Part shown: positions 16,670 through 25,047 of the stretch, one piece after another
How positions within the stretch are numbered: the first letter of the stretch is position 1
Layout: the number at the start of each line of letters is the position of its first letter
DNA from: Candidatus Polarisedimenticolia bacterium
GTDB lineage: Bacteria > Acidobacteriota > Polarisedimenticolia > Gp22-AA2 > AA152
Length of the DNA: 35,817 bases
Direction of reading: 5' to 3'
Assembly (NCBI GenBank): GCA_036004685.1
Contig: DASYRE010000008.1
Coordinates: forward strand, 1 to 35,817
The notes under the pieces: model-generated
Seen by the model: the letters and a program-made list of their open reading frames with translations, nothing else
Told to the model about the DNA's origin: nothing
The model's database searches: none
Made by a program: the position numbers and the translations under genes

Positions 16670-18445
16670 ATGAGCGTCATCGGCGCGTTGTTTGTCGCGT
16701 TCCTGCTCTGCGTCGCGGCGACTCCCGTCGTCATCCACCTGGCCCGCCGTTTCGGGTTCGTCTCCGAGCCCAAGGCCGATCGCTGGCATTCCCGCCCGAC
16801 GCCGCTGCTCGGCGGGACGGTGATCTACGCCGGAGTCACGGCCTCGGTCCTGCTGTTTGGGACGCTGAGCCGCGAGATGATCGGGGTTCTGGTCGGCGGA
16901 TCCCTGATCTTCCTTCTCGGCCTGACGGACGACCTGCTCCAAATCAAGCCGTCCACAAAGTTCCTCGGGGAAATCCTCGCGTCCTGCGTCGTGCTTTACG
17001 CCGGCTTGGGGCTGGATCTGATCCCGAATCCCTTCCTGAACCTGTTCTTGACCCTTCTCTGGTTGGTGGCGATCACCAACGCCTTCAACCTCCTCGACAA
17101 CATGGACGGACTCGCCGTCGGCGTGGCGGCCATCTCCTCCTTGACGACCTTCGTGTTCTCCCTGGTCCAGGGGCTGCCGGAGATCTCGGTGCTCTCGATG
17201 GCCGTCCTCGGAGCCAGCCTCGGATTTCTGCTGTTCAATTTCAATCCGGCCAAGATCTTCATGGGAGACTGCGGGAGCCTTTTCCTCGGATTCACCCTGG
17301 CCTGTACGACCATTCTGGGATCGTGGGAGCAGGCCTCCAACCTGTTCGCAATCCTGGCAATCCCAAGCCTTGCCTTGGGGGTTCCCATCTTCGATACCCT
17401 GCTGGTCACCACGTCCCGGATTCTCTCAGGGCGCAGCGTGGCCGTCGGCGGCCGGGATCACACGTCGCACCGCCTCGTGGCTCTCGGGATGTCCGAGCGG
17501 AAGGCGGTCCTGACCCTCTACGCCTTATGCGTCTTTCTGGGCTCTATCGCGATCTTCAGCCTGCTCTTCAATTTCGTCATCTCCGGCCTCATCACCGTGT
17601 TCTCGATCGTGCTGCTGGCCCTTTTCGGACTTTACCTCGGCCAGGAAAGGGTCTACCGGTACGAGTCGGGTTCCAACGGACGCGAAGCTTCCCGCGTCTA
17701 CAGCAGCTTCATCCGTCACAAGACCAGGATTCTCGAGGTGGCGATCGACACCTGCCTGATATCGCTTGCGCTGGTCTCCGCCTACGCGCTGCGGTTCGAC
17801 GGCACGATTCCACCCGCCCTCTACGCTCAGATTGCCGCGACCCTGCCCGCTCTTCTCTCCATCAAGCTCCTTATCTTTCACTACTTCGGACTGTACCGAA
17901 TCGTCTGGTCCTACATGGACATCGCCGACCTCGGAATCATCGCCAAGGCGGTCCTCACCGGCTCCGTCCTTTCGGTGCTCACCCTGCTGGTCTTGACGCG
18001 CTTTGAAGGATACTCACGGGTCGTCTTCGTTCTGGACGCTTTCCTGCTTCTCGTTCTGGTGACCGGGAGCCGCATGCTGTTCCGGTTCTGGCGCGACTAT
18101 TTCGCGGGACTGCCACGGCTCGGAACGCGCCTGATCATCGTCGGGGCCGGCGATGCGGGCGTGATGATCCTGCGGGAAATCCGCAACAATCCGGACCTCG
18201 CCTATCAGCCGATTGGGTTCATCGACGACGACGCCGGGAAATCGGGGAAGCGCATCCATGGACTTCCCGTCCTCGGCGGACGGGAAAAGCTCAGCGACCT
18301 CGCCTCGAAGAACCGCGTCGATGAGATCCTGATCGCCATCCCGTCGCTTTCGGAAATGGAGCAGAAGCGGCTTGTCTTGCTTTGCGAGCAGACGGGAAAG
18401 CGCTTCCGGGTCATGCAGAGTCTGGGAAAGTCGGTTCTCGGGTGA
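16670..18445 (+). CDS. WecA/TagO-type phosphoglycosyltransferase fused to CapD/WbaP-like TM-Rossmann module
   Basis: A 591-residue protein with two parts. Residues 1 to about 330 are a polytopic phosphoglycosyltransferase: GLTDDLLQIKPSTKFLGE carries the DDxxD-region aspartates, NAFNLLDNMDGLAVG is the NxxNxxDGxDG motif, KIFMGDCGSLFLG follows and GGRDHTSHRLVALG is the histidine loop. Such enzymes transfer a sugar phosphate from UDP-HexNAc to undecaprenyl phosphate, starting glycan assembly. Residues about 345-591 contain four more membrane helices (YALRFDG loop, YFGLYRIVWSYM) and a Rossmann domain beginning LIIVGAGDAGVMILREI near 488, as in the N-terminal halves of CapD/FlaA1 and WbaP. The catalytic epimerase or PglC domain that normally follows is absent. 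The fusion may let a nucleotide ligand control initiation, which is inference. Confidence 0.88.
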   Translation: MSVIGALFVAFLLCVAATPVVIHLARRFGFVSEPKADRWHSRPTPLLGGTVIYAGVTASVLLFGTLSREMIGVLVGGSLIFLLGLTDDLLQIKPSTKFLGEILASCVVLYAGLGLDLIPNPFLNLFLTLLWLVAITNAFNLLDNMDGLAVGVAAISSLTTFVFSLVQGLPEISVLSMAVLGASLGFLLFNFNPAKIFMGDCGSLFLGFTLACTTILGSWEQASNLFAILAIPSLALGVPIFDTLLVTTSRILSGRSVAVGGRDHTSHRLVALGMSERKAVLTLYALCVFLGSIAIFSLLFNFVISGLITVFSIVLLALFGLYLGQERVYRYESGSNGREASRVYSSFIRHKTRILEVAIDTCLISLALVSAYALRFDGTIPPALYAQIAATLPALLSIKLLIFHYFGLYRIVWSYMDIADLGIIAKAVLTGSVLSVLTLLVLTRFEGYSRVVFVLDAFLLLVLVTGSRMLFRFWRDYFAGLPRLGTRLIIVGAGDAGVMILREIRNNPDLAYQPIGFIDDDAGKSGKRIHGLPVLGGREKLSDLASKNRVDEILIAIPSLSEMEQKRLVLLCEQTGKRFRVMQSLGKSVLG

Positions 18446-18531
18446 GCGCAGGCCGACGTCGTGGAGCCGCCCCCGCGACGGCGGGCACCGGCCAAGGCCT
18501 TATTGGGAAAGGGTTTCCGAGGCGTCGCGAC

Positions 18532-18560
18532 TTGACAGCAAGGCCCGCGACGGGTAACAT
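18532..18560 (+). promoter_or_regulatory. near-consensus sigma70 promoter before the barrel gene
   Basis: TTGACA (18532-18537), 17 bases, then TAACAT (18555-18560): a near-consensus promoter in the gap after the fusion gene. Transcription would start near 18567. It conflicts with use of the overlapping TTG at 18532 as the start codon of the barrel gene. The AGAGAGGA at 18572-18579 lies just downstream. Confidence 0.6.
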
Positions 18561-20007
18561 ACCGGCTTCCCAGAGAGGAACCCTTCGGACTCACCGGCGG
18601 TTTCCGGCGAGGCTTTCTTTTCAAGGGATCTGCTTCCTGCTCGTCCTTCTCGTCGCGCCCTGCGTGGCCTTCGCGCAGGGACAGGGGAACGAGGAAGAGC
18701 TCCTGCCCATTCAGATCGGGAGGTTTCTCCTGTACCCTTCGATCGATTTGATCTATGAGCACGAGACCAACGTTCGAAGAACGAATGAGGACGATCCTCT
18801 TTTCGCGCCGGTCTCAAGCAGCGTCCGGAACATCCGTCCCGGCTTTCGCTTCGAGATTCCGTTCGAAAGGGGCTCCGGGACCGTGGATTACCAGGCGCAA
18901 TTTCAGGATTACACCGACGCGGAGCTCGGGAACGCGAACGGGGTGAGCCAAGCTCTGGATGCCCACTTCCAGATCCGGCTCACTCCGGTCCTGAAAATGA
19001 AGGCCGCTCACAAACTGGTCCGCGGAGTCAGCCAGCTTCCCGAGGTCGATCCGGGCGGAGAGCTCCGCTTCGGGACGCGCCCCTTCGTGGTCAGCGCAAC
19101 CGCCGCCGTTTTTTCCGCCGAGTTCACCCCGGTTCAGAGCCTCGAGCTCGGGGCGGCTCGCAATACGACGACCTTCAGCGGCGGCTCATCGAGCGATTTT
19201 CTTTATGACGTGGAATCCAAGACGTTGTCTTCTCGATACGTCATCACCAGCAGCCCTGAGAACCAGTATTACCTCGCGTTCAACGTGCAGCGGACGCAGC
19301 AGAACCGGGGAGTCTTCTCGGCTCTCCAGCCCACTGATTTCCAGCGGCGCTATGCCGGCGTCGGCCTGCGGCGCCTGATCGCGCCGGATCTCACCAGCGA
19401 GCTGTGGGTCGCCTACGAGAGGACCCGCTTCACCGGGGACATCCGAGGGGTTCCCTTTCACGGAGTCTCGCTGGAGGGTGAGCTGATCAGCCAGGTCACG
19501 GTCACCTCCCAGGCGCGCCTCAAGCTTCGGCGGGGACCTCTTCAGTCCTTCTTCAACGTCAACGCGTACTACCTGAACGAGATGATTCAGCTCGCCTTCG
19601 AGCAGAAGCTCGGCTTGAAACTCGCGGCGCGGTTCCAGGGAGGCTACCAGCGCAACGGCTACCCCGAAGCCATCCGGGTCGCGGCCGTCACTCCCGCGGA
19701 GCAGGCTCTCGACAATGATGGGGACGGACTGGTCGACGAGTATGAATTCCTTGTCCCCAGCGAGGGAGTGAAGCGGAAGGACACGGTTCGAAACCAATCC
19801 TTCGAGCTCTTGTACGACTTCATGCGGGGCTTGCAGCTCGCGCTCGGCGTCCACCGGGATTCGGCGCGCTCCAACATCCGCGCCGTCGGCTGCAAGAATA
19901 CCGCCGTGGGACTCACCAATTGCCCTTCAACCGACCAGATCGTCTACGATCTCTTTGATTACGACAATACGGGCGTCACCGCCTCGCTCACGTTGGGATG
20001 GAAATGA
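18532..20007 (+). CDS. outer-membrane beta-barrel protein of the polysaccharide export locus
   Basis: About 490 residues if the only in-frame canonical codon, TTG at 18532, is used. A signal peptide is clear: basic RRFPARLSFQG, hydrophobic ICFLLVLLVAPCVAFA, and cleavage before QGQG. The mature part alternates polar and hydrophobic residues in many amphipathic strands and ends TASLTLGWK, as barrel proteins do. It resembles the putative porin / PEP-CTERM-associated outer-membrane proteins found in exopolysaccharide loci, which may form or assist the outer-membrane exit. An EF-hand-like loop is encoded at 19711-19746. The true start is uncertain because no ATG, GTG or TTG occurs between the promoter's expected start site and the signal sequence. 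It overlaps the Wza-like gene by ten bases. Confidence 0.8.
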   Translation: MTARPATGNIPASQRGTLRTHRRFPARLSFQGICFLLVLLVAPCVAFAQGQGNEEELLPIQIGRFLLYPSIDLIYEHETNVRRTNEDDPLFAPVSSSVRNIRPGFRFEIPFERGSGTVDYQAQFQDYTDAELGNANGVSQALDAHFQIRLTPVLKMKAAHKLVRGVSQLPEVDPGGELRFGTRPFVVSATAAVFSAEFTPVQSLELGAARNTTTFSGGSSSDFLYDVESKTLSSRYVITSSPENQYYLAFNVQRTQQNRGVFSALQPTDFQRRYAGVGLRRLIAPDLTSELWVAYERTRFTGDIRGVPFHGVSLEGELISQVTVTSQARLKLRRGPLQSFFNVNAYYLNEMIQLAFEQKLGLKLAARFQGGYQRNGYPEAIRVAAVTPAEQALDNDGDGLVDEYEFLVPSEGVKRKDTVRNQSFELLYDFMRGLQLALGVHRDSARSNIRAVGCKNTAVGLTNCPSTDQIVYDLFDYDNTGVTASLTLGWK

Positions 20008-21248
20008 GAAAAACGCCGGAACGACAGGCCACCGGATGGAAGGCGGAGCGATCCGCCATCCTCTTGAGCTGCCTGATGGCCGTCGCGGTTCCGTGGGACA
20101 CGGGCGTCCCGGCCGCCGAGGCGATTCGGGCGAGAGATCTGTCCGTGCGGCGCGGCGCGGCCGATTTGATCCAGCTCTCCTTGAAGACCACCGGTCCGGT
20201 TCCCAGCTCCCGTTGCGAGTTTCGGCGGGAGAATGGCCTGGAGCGGCTCGTTCTGGAGCTTCCGGGAGTCGAATCGGGATTGAAGCCCAGCTACGAATTC
20301 GCCGAGCTCATGACGGGGTCCATCCGGGTCACGACCGTCTCGACGGGCGCCGACCCGGGTCTTCGGGTGGAGATTCCGGTGCAGGGGCTGTCGCTGCGGG
20401 GATGGGAGACCAGCCGGGAGGGCATTGAGGTATCGCTTTCAAGATCCCCGGCCCTCGGCGCGAGCGTGCCGGCACCCTCCGGCCCCGTGGCCGCCGGAGG
20501 CTACCGGCTGGGCCCCGGAGACCGCATCGAGATGGCGGTTTATGGGCATGACGACATGAAGCAGACGCTCCAAGTTCTTTCGGACGGCAGCCTCGTTCTC
20601 CCGCTGGCGGGCGTGATCCCGGTCTCCGGCAAGACGCTGGAGGAGGTTCGCCAGGATCTCGAGAAGCGGCTGAAGGACTACCTGGTCGACCCGCAAGTCA
20701 GTCTGGACATCAAGGAATACCAAAGCCAGCCGGTGAACGTCGTGGGAGAGGTCGAGAAGCCCGGCCAGTACTTCCTGAAGGGCCCCACGACTCTCGTGGA
20801 CATCATCGCCTTGGCCGGGTGGATGAGCAAGGAGGCGGGAAGCGACGTCATCATCACTCGCCACGAGAGCGTTCCCGGTAAAGCCGGCACGATCCGCCAG
20901 ATCGTCATCAAGAAGGAGAACCTCCTGGGCGGCGGGATCGAGTACAACCCTACCATCCAGGCCGGGGACGTCGTGACGGTCGGTCCTCGTCAGTATTTTT
21001 ACATCCGCGGAGAGGTCACCAAGCCCGGGCAGCTCGTTCTCGAGGACCACCCAACGGTGATGAAGGCGATCAGCCTGGCGCTCGGCTTCACCCCCTACGC
21101 CCGGAAGGGCGGGATCCATATCCTCCGTACCGTCAATGGGGTCCAGACGCGGGTCGACGTCGACCTGAAAGCCATCGAGGAGCGAAAGCAGCAGGACATC
21201 CCGCTGCTTCCCGACGACGTCATCGTCATCCCCCGGCGTCGGATATGA
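19998..21248 (+). CDS. Wza-like polysaccharide export protein with N-terminal AMIN-like domain
   Basis: A 416-residue periplasmic or outer-membrane export protein. After a signal-like hydrophobic segment (about 20-38, ending AAEA), residues 45-150 resemble an AMIN domain: LIQLSLKTTGPVPSSRCEF, LERLVLELPGV and GLRVEIPVQGLSLRGWE follow the beta-sandwich pattern seen in PilQ and AmiC. The polysaccharide export domain starts at YRLGPGDRIEMAVYGHDDM (about 169) and continues with SDGSLVLPLAGVIPVSG. Two SLBB-type regions follow, VNVVGEVEKPGQYFLKGPTTL and FYIRGEVTKPGQLVLEDHP. No lipobox cysteine is visible, unlike E. coli Wza. A second possible start is the ATG at 20004, which overlaps the upstream stop. 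It probably forms the trans-periplasmic exit with the kinase and barrel. Confidence 0.88.
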   Translation: MEMRKTPERQATGWKAERSAILLSCLMAVAVPWDTGVPAAEAIRARDLSVRRGAADLIQLSLKTTGPVPSSRCEFRRENGLERLVLELPGVESGLKPSYEFAELMTGSIRVTTVSTGADPGLRVEIPVQGLSLRGWETSREGIEVSLSRSPALGASVPAPSGPVAAGGYRLGPGDRIEMAVYGHDDMKQTLQVLSDGSLVLPLAGVIPVSGKTLEEVRQDLEKRLKDYLVDPQVSLDIKEYQSQPVNVVGEVEKPGQYFLKGPTTLVDIIALAGWMSKEAGSDVIITRHESVPGKAGTIRQIVIKKENLLGGGIEYNPTIQAGDVVTVGPRQYFYIRGEVTKPGQLVLEDHPTVMKAISLALGFTPYARKGGIHILRTVNGVQTRVDVDLKAIEERKQQDIPLLPDDVIVIPRRRI

Positions 21249-21270
21249 GCCGGCTCCACTGCGGTTCCGC

Positions 21271-21298
21271 TTGCTTTTCAGCTTCTTCGGCGTATGAT
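21271..21298 (+). promoter_or_regulatory. sigma70-type promoter for the Wzz-kinase gene
   Basis: TTGCTT (21271-21276), a 16-base spacer and TATGAT (21293-21298) precede the kinase gene in a 94-base gap. Start of transcription near 21305 would leave a leader of about 38 bases holding the AGGAAGAG Shine-Dalgarno sequence. Confidence 0.5.
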
Positions 21299-21342
21299 TC
21301 GTTATTACCTAAATCCTAAGAAAGGAAGAGAAAACCGGCGCT

Positions 21343-23487
21343 ATGGAAGCACCTGTCCGACCTGTTTCGGCTGAGAAGAAGGAGATCCATCTCCGCGATT
21401 ACTGGGCCACGATACGACGCTGGCGGTGGACTGTCATCGCTGCCTTCGTAATCGTTTTCACCCTGGTGGCCCTGTTCACTTTCCTCCAGCCGCCCGTCTA
21501 CCGGGCCAGCGCGAAAATCGAGATTCAGCCCTCCACGCGCCGGGTCGCCCCGGTCGCCGACGTCTCCGAGCTCGGCAGCACGGGCTACGGCTGGTTCTCC
21601 GAGGACCGCTACTACAACACGCAGTTCGAGGTCATCAAGAGCCGCGCCGTCGCGGAGAAGGTTTTCGACCGTCTCAACCTGTGGAGCGATCCGCGGTTCA
21701 AGGGGCTCAAGGATCCCATCGACGCGTTCAAGAGCTCGGTCATCGTCGAGCCGGTGGAATTGACCGGCATCGTGGTGATCTCCCTGGAGGGCAACGATCC
21801 CGAAAAGACCGCTCTCTGGGTGAATACTCTTGCCGACGTCTACGTCGAGCGCAACATGGACATGGCCCTGAAGGCCACCGACCGCGCCATGAAATCCCTT
21901 CTCCAGCAGATCGAGCCGCTCCGGGGAAAGCTCGTCAAGAGCCAGGAAGAGAGTTTTCACGTCGCCGAGAAGCAGAAGATTTTCGTTCCCGAGGATCAGC
22001 AAAAGATGATGGTCGGGACGCTCACCAGCCTCCAGAACGATCTCACCGAGACGCAGATCGGAATTGCCAAGCAGGAGGCAGTGATACGACGAATCGAGGA
22101 GGTCGGCCGGGAAGGAGGTTCCTACCTCACCATTCCCGAGATCGCCAAGGATCCGATCATCGAGGGTCTCTACAAGGATCGCATCGCCTTGGAACAAGAG
22201 ATCCAGAAGCTTCTGAGCATCTTCAAAGAGAAGCACGTCACGGTCGTCGAGAAAGAAGCCGAGCTGGCCCGGCTCGACCAGCGCATCGCCGCGGAATGCG
22301 ATCGGATCGTGGCGCGCATCAAGACCGAATACGCCATCCGCAACGATCATGAGCGGAAGGTCCTGGCCCAGATCGAAAACGCCAAGAGCGAATCGCTCGA
22401 CATGACGCAGAGGGCCTCGACGTACGAGCTGGCCCGCGGTGACGCCGCGGAGACCCGCAAGATCTACGATTTGATCAGCAGCCGCTTGAAGGAGATCAAC
22501 CTCAGCTCCCAGCTCCTGAACAACAACATCCGGGTCTTGGACAATTCCCAGGTGCCGCTGGCCCCCGTCCGTCCGCGCAAGGCACTGAACCTGGTGATCG
22601 GCGCGCTCAGCGGACTTCTGCTCGGGGTCGGCCTCGCGTTCTTCCTGGAGTATCTCGACAACACGGTACGGACGTCGGAGGATGTCGAGCAGTATTTGAA
22701 GCTTCACATCCTGTCGATCATTCCGAAAATGACGGACGAGAGCAGCTACGCGGTCCGGGAGTCGCTGCAGACCCTGCGGACCAGCCTGCTGTTCTCCCGA
22801 AAGAGCCGCAGCAAGAACCTCGTCCTGTTCACGAGCGCCGGGCCCCAGGAGGGGAAGAGCACAACTCTCGTCGCCCTGGCGAAAACCATGGCCGCGTCCG
22901 GGGAGCGCGTCGCCGTGCTCGACTGCGATCTGCGCCGCCCCACGATCCACGTCCACCTCGACCTCGACAAGCGCCACGGAATGACGAATTTCATCCTCGC
23001 GCCCGAAACCGAAGGATGGCACAACTACTTGAAGAACTCGAAGATTCCCAATCTCTACGCCATGACGTCCGGACCGCTTCCTCCCAACCCGCCCGACATC
23101 TTCGGAAACGACCGCTTCACGGCGATGCTGACCGAGCTCAAGAACGATTTCGACTGGGTTTTCATCGACTCTCCGCCGGTCGCCTCCCTGACCGACTCGA
23201 TCCTCCTCGCCTCCATGACCGACATGGTCGCGATCGTGATCCGGCACAACCAGACCGACAAGGAGCTCGTGCGACGCTGCGTGGCAAACGTCCGGAACGT
23301 CAACGCCAACGTGATCGGCGCGGTCCTTAATCACGTGGATCTCGAGCGCTCGAGCTACCGCGATTACTACTACGCCGGCTATTACTACTACGGGGAGGGG
23401 AGAGGCTCGAAGAGCAAGGGAAGCCAGGTAAGATCCGCTTCCGGGAAGGGCGCCGACGTGCCCCTGGAGGAAAGGGCGGCTCGCTGA
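21343..23487 (+). CDS. Wzz/Wzc-type chain-length regulator and BY-kinase
   Basis: A 714-residue polysaccharide co-polymerase fused to a bacterial tyrosine kinase, the single-polypeptide form usual in Gram-negative bacteria. The N-terminal Wzz domain has a membrane helix (about 33-52) and VYRASAKIEI. A long coiled-coil region (about 180-400) and the GNVR-like VLDNSQVPLAPVRPRKALNL lead to a second helix near 420. The kinase has Walker A GPQEGKST (about 500-507), Walker A' AVLDCDLRRPTIH (about 524) and Walker B VFIDSPPV (about 605). The C-terminal tyrosine cluster, eight Tyr within twelve residues near 672-683, is the autophosphorylation tail. It sets chain length and works with the Wza-like exporter. 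A terminator follows at 23582. Confidence 0.95.
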   Translation: MEAPVRPVSAEKKEIHLRDYWATIRRWRWTVIAAFVIVFTLVALFTFLQPPVYRASAKIEIQPSTRRVAPVADVSELGSTGYGWFSEDRYYNTQFEVIKSRAVAEKVFDRLNLWSDPRFKGLKDPIDAFKSSVIVEPVELTGIVVISLEGNDPEKTALWVNTLADVYVERNMDMALKATDRAMKSLLQQIEPLRGKLVKSQEESFHVAEKQKIFVPEDQQKMMVGTLTSLQNDLTETQIGIAKQEAVIRRIEEVGREGGSYLTIPEIAKDPIIEGLYKDRIALEQEIQKLLSIFKEKHVTVVEKEAELARLDQRIAAECDRIVARIKTEYAIRNDHERKVLAQIENAKSESLDMTQRASTYELARGDAAETRKIYDLISSRLKEINLSSQLLNNNIRVLDNSQVPLAPVRPRKALNLVIGALSGLLLGVGLAFFLEYLDNTVRTSEDVEQYLKLHILSIIPKMTDESSYAVRESLQTLRTSLLFSRKSRSKNLVLFTSAGPQEGKSTTLVALAKTMAASGERVAVLDCDLRRPTIHVHLDLDKRHGMTNFILAPETEGWHNYLKNSKIPNLYAMTSGPLPPNPPDIFGNDRFTAMLTELKNDFDWVFIDSPPVASLTDSILLASMTDMVAIVIRHNQTDKELVRRCVANVRNVNANVIGAVLNHVDLERSSYRDYYYAGYYYYGEGRGSKSKGSQVRSASGKGADVPLEERAAR

Positions 23488-23581
23488 GCCGTCGGGAGTC
23501 TTGAGGCTCGGTCCTTGCCGGGCGCAGCGTGTCGGCTGCTTTCCCATCCGGAATCGCTGAATCTCACTTCTGAAAGCCAGG

Positions 23582-23603
23582 ATCGCCCGGGCGGGGCGAT
23601 TTT
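23582..23603 (+). terminator. rho-independent terminator of the polysaccharide operon
   Basis: A perfect 7-bp stem, ATCGCCC (23582-23588) and GGGCGAT (23594-23600), with a five-base loop, is followed by TTT. It lies 94 bases after the kinase stop and would end the plus-strand polysaccharide transcript. Confidence 0.7.
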
Positions 23604-23619
23604 ACCGACCTGCCTCTTT

Positions 23620-23642
23620 CCGTGACGACCCGAGCGTCACGG
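23620..23642. repeat. perfect 8-bp inverted repeat
   Basis: CCGTGACG (23620-23627) and CGTCACGG (23635-23642) form a perfect 8-bp stem with a seven-base loop. No U-run follows on either strand, so it is not a standard terminator. It could be a protein site or an RNA hairpin acting together with the terminator just upstream. Confidence 0.5.
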
Positions 23643-23979
23643 CCCTCCTCGGCGACCGGTAAGCTTTTCGATCGTGGCCGAGCCGTCGGGCTCTCCCGGG
23701 ACTCGCGGCCGGCTGCGCCGTCCTCACCGAAGAAAAGCGTCTCCCATACCGGTCGCTCGCGTTGCCGCCCCCCGCGCGCCGGAATCCTGGACGTCTCGAC
23801 GGGTTTCATGCACCCGGTGCCAGCTCGCGGGTCGTTTCGCGGCCATACCTCTCGTCTTACGGATTGGACCTGTACTTTTCCCGAAGCGAGAGCCTCGTCC
23901 CAGAGGATTTCGCGCGGGCGCGGAATCTTAAGCCGGTTTGGCGTGGAACGGGTGAGCGGGACCGGGCTGACGGCAGGAG
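23643..23979. other. gene-poor stretch between the kinase and the minus-strand decarboxylase
   Basis: No start with a ribosome binding site, conserved motif, tRNA fold or repeat was recognised here on either strand. The open frames that cross it run into the antisense of the decarboxylase and have arginine/serine/proline-rich compositions typical of shadow frames in G+C-rich DNA. It is the non-coding 3' side of two convergent transcripts. Confidence 0.5.
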
Positions 23980-24942
23980 TTATCGCTTCGAGACCTTTTT
24001 GCCGAGCCGCGTCCGGAAATCGCGGGCGGTGGCCACAAGGCCGGAGCGCAGCCCCACGCGCGGCTTCCAGTGGAGCAGGCGGTTGGCGAGCGCGATGTCG
24101 GGCTGGCGGACCTTGGGGTCATCGACCGGCAGGGGGCGATAAACGATCTTGCTGCGACTGCGGGTGACCCGGAGAACCTCCTTGGCCATCTCGAGGATCG
24201 TCATCTCGGAGGGATTCCCCAGGTTCACGGGGAGGTGGTATGGCGATTTCAGCAGGCGGTAGATCCCTTCTACTAAATCGGCGATGTAGCAGAAGCTCCG
24301 CGTCTGGCCGCCGTCGCCGAACACGGTGAGCGGCTTTCCCTGAATGCTCTGGGCCAGAAAGCTTGGGATGGCCCGCCCGTCCTGAATCCGCATGCGCGGC
24401 CCGTAGGTGTTGAATATCCGGACAATCTTGGTATCCAGCCGGTGGCTTCGATGGTACGCCATGGTGAGCGCCTCGGAGAAACGCTTCGCCTCGTCGTAGA
24501 CGCCGCGCGGCCCGATGGGGTTCACGTTTCCCCAGTAATTCTCGCGCTGAGGATGGACGAGGGGATCTCCGTAGACCTCCGAGGTCGAGGCCAGGAGGAA
24601 CGAGGCATTCTTCTCCCGGGCCAGGCCGAGGGCCTTGTGCGTGCCGAGCGATCCCACCTTGAGCGTCTCGATGGGATGCTCCAGGTAGTCGATGGGGCTG
24701 GCCGGGCTCGCGAAATGCAGGATGGCGTCGATCGGACCTGCGACGTGGATGAAGCCGGAGACGTCGAGGTCCACGAAACGGAAGCGCGGCTCACCCAGCA
24801 GGTGCGCGACGTTGTCGGGAGAGCCGGTGAGCAGATTGTCGACGCAGATGACTTCCCATCCCTTGAGGAGAAAGTGATCGCAGAGATGGGAGCCGATGAA
24901 ACCGGCCCCTCCGGTGATCAGGACGCGGCGCTTCTTGGCCAA
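23980..24942 (-). CDS. UDP-glucuronate decarboxylase (UDP-xylose synthase family)
   Basis: A 320-residue extended SDR on the minus strand. NAD-binding [15 protein letters not shown] is at residues 10-24. Hallmarks of UDP-xylose synthase are [19 protein letters not shown] near 76, [16 protein letters not shown], the catalytic YDEAKRFSE near 147 and IFNTYGPRM near 174. The enzyme oxidises and decarboxylates UDP-glucuronate to UDP-xylose in the cytoplasm. It starts at TTG (24942-24940), with GGAGAA about six bases upstream and no better codon nearby. It is the only minus-strand gene recognised and has its own promoter (24984-25012). It probably provides UDP-xylose for the neighbouring polysaccharide, while being transcribed separately from it. 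Confidence 0.93.
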   Translation of the reverse strand: MAKKRRVLITGGAGFIGSHLCDHFLLKGWEVICVDNLLTGSPDNVAHLLGEPRFRFVDLDVSGFIHVAGPIDAILHFASPASPIDYLEHPIETLKVGSLGTHKALGLAREKNASFLLASTSEVYGDPLVHPQRENYWGNVNPIGPRGVYDEAKRFSEALTMAYHRSHRLDTKIVRIFNTYGPRMRIQDGRAIPSFLAQSIQGKPLTVFGDGGQTRSFCYIADLVEGIYRLLKSPYHLPVNLGNPSEMTILEMAKEVLRVTRSRSKIVYRPLPVDDPKVRQPDIALANRLLHWKPRVGLRSGLVATARDFRTRLGKKVSKR

Positions 24943-24983
24943 GACCGATTCTCCGCGGAGTCGCTTCTAGAAAAAGCGCCCCG

Positions 24984-25012
24984 AGTCTAGGGGGAGCGGG
25001 AACGGGTGTCAA
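24984..25012 (-). promoter_or_regulatory. consensus-like promoter of the UDP-xylose synthase gene
   Basis: On the minus strand TTGACA (25012-25007), a 17-base spacer and TAGACT (24989-24984) form a strong sigma70 promoter. Transcription from about 24977 gives a leader near 35 bases. The leader contains the perfect palindrome CTCCGCGGAG (24951-24960), which includes part of the Shine-Dalgarno sequence. Confidence 0.75.
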
Positions 25013-25013
25013 G

Positions 25014-25038
25014 CCAAGTCCGGCGCGGCGCGACTTGG
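25014..25038. promoter_or_regulatory. inverted repeat between divergent promoters (candidate operator)
   Basis: CCAAGTC (25014-25020) and GACTTGG (25032-25038) are perfect 7-bp arms separated by an 11-base G+C-only spacer. The dyad sits exactly between the two divergent -35 hexamers (25007-25012 and 25048-25053), so one bound dimer could affect both promoters. No regulator gene is recognised nearby. Confidence 0.45.
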
Positions 25039-25047
25039 GGCGCTTCC

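Noticed and set aside
1-23487. Exosortase/PEP-CTERM sorting system
   Set aside because: Several genes resemble those of exosortase-associated polysaccharide loci, but no exosortase and no PEP-CTERM tail was seen in this window.
21316-23547. A 743-residue minus-strand open frame opposite the Wzz-kinase
   Set aside because: The plus strand encodes an unmistakable Wzc-type kinase with all Walker motifs; the antisense frame is a by-product of its codon bias.
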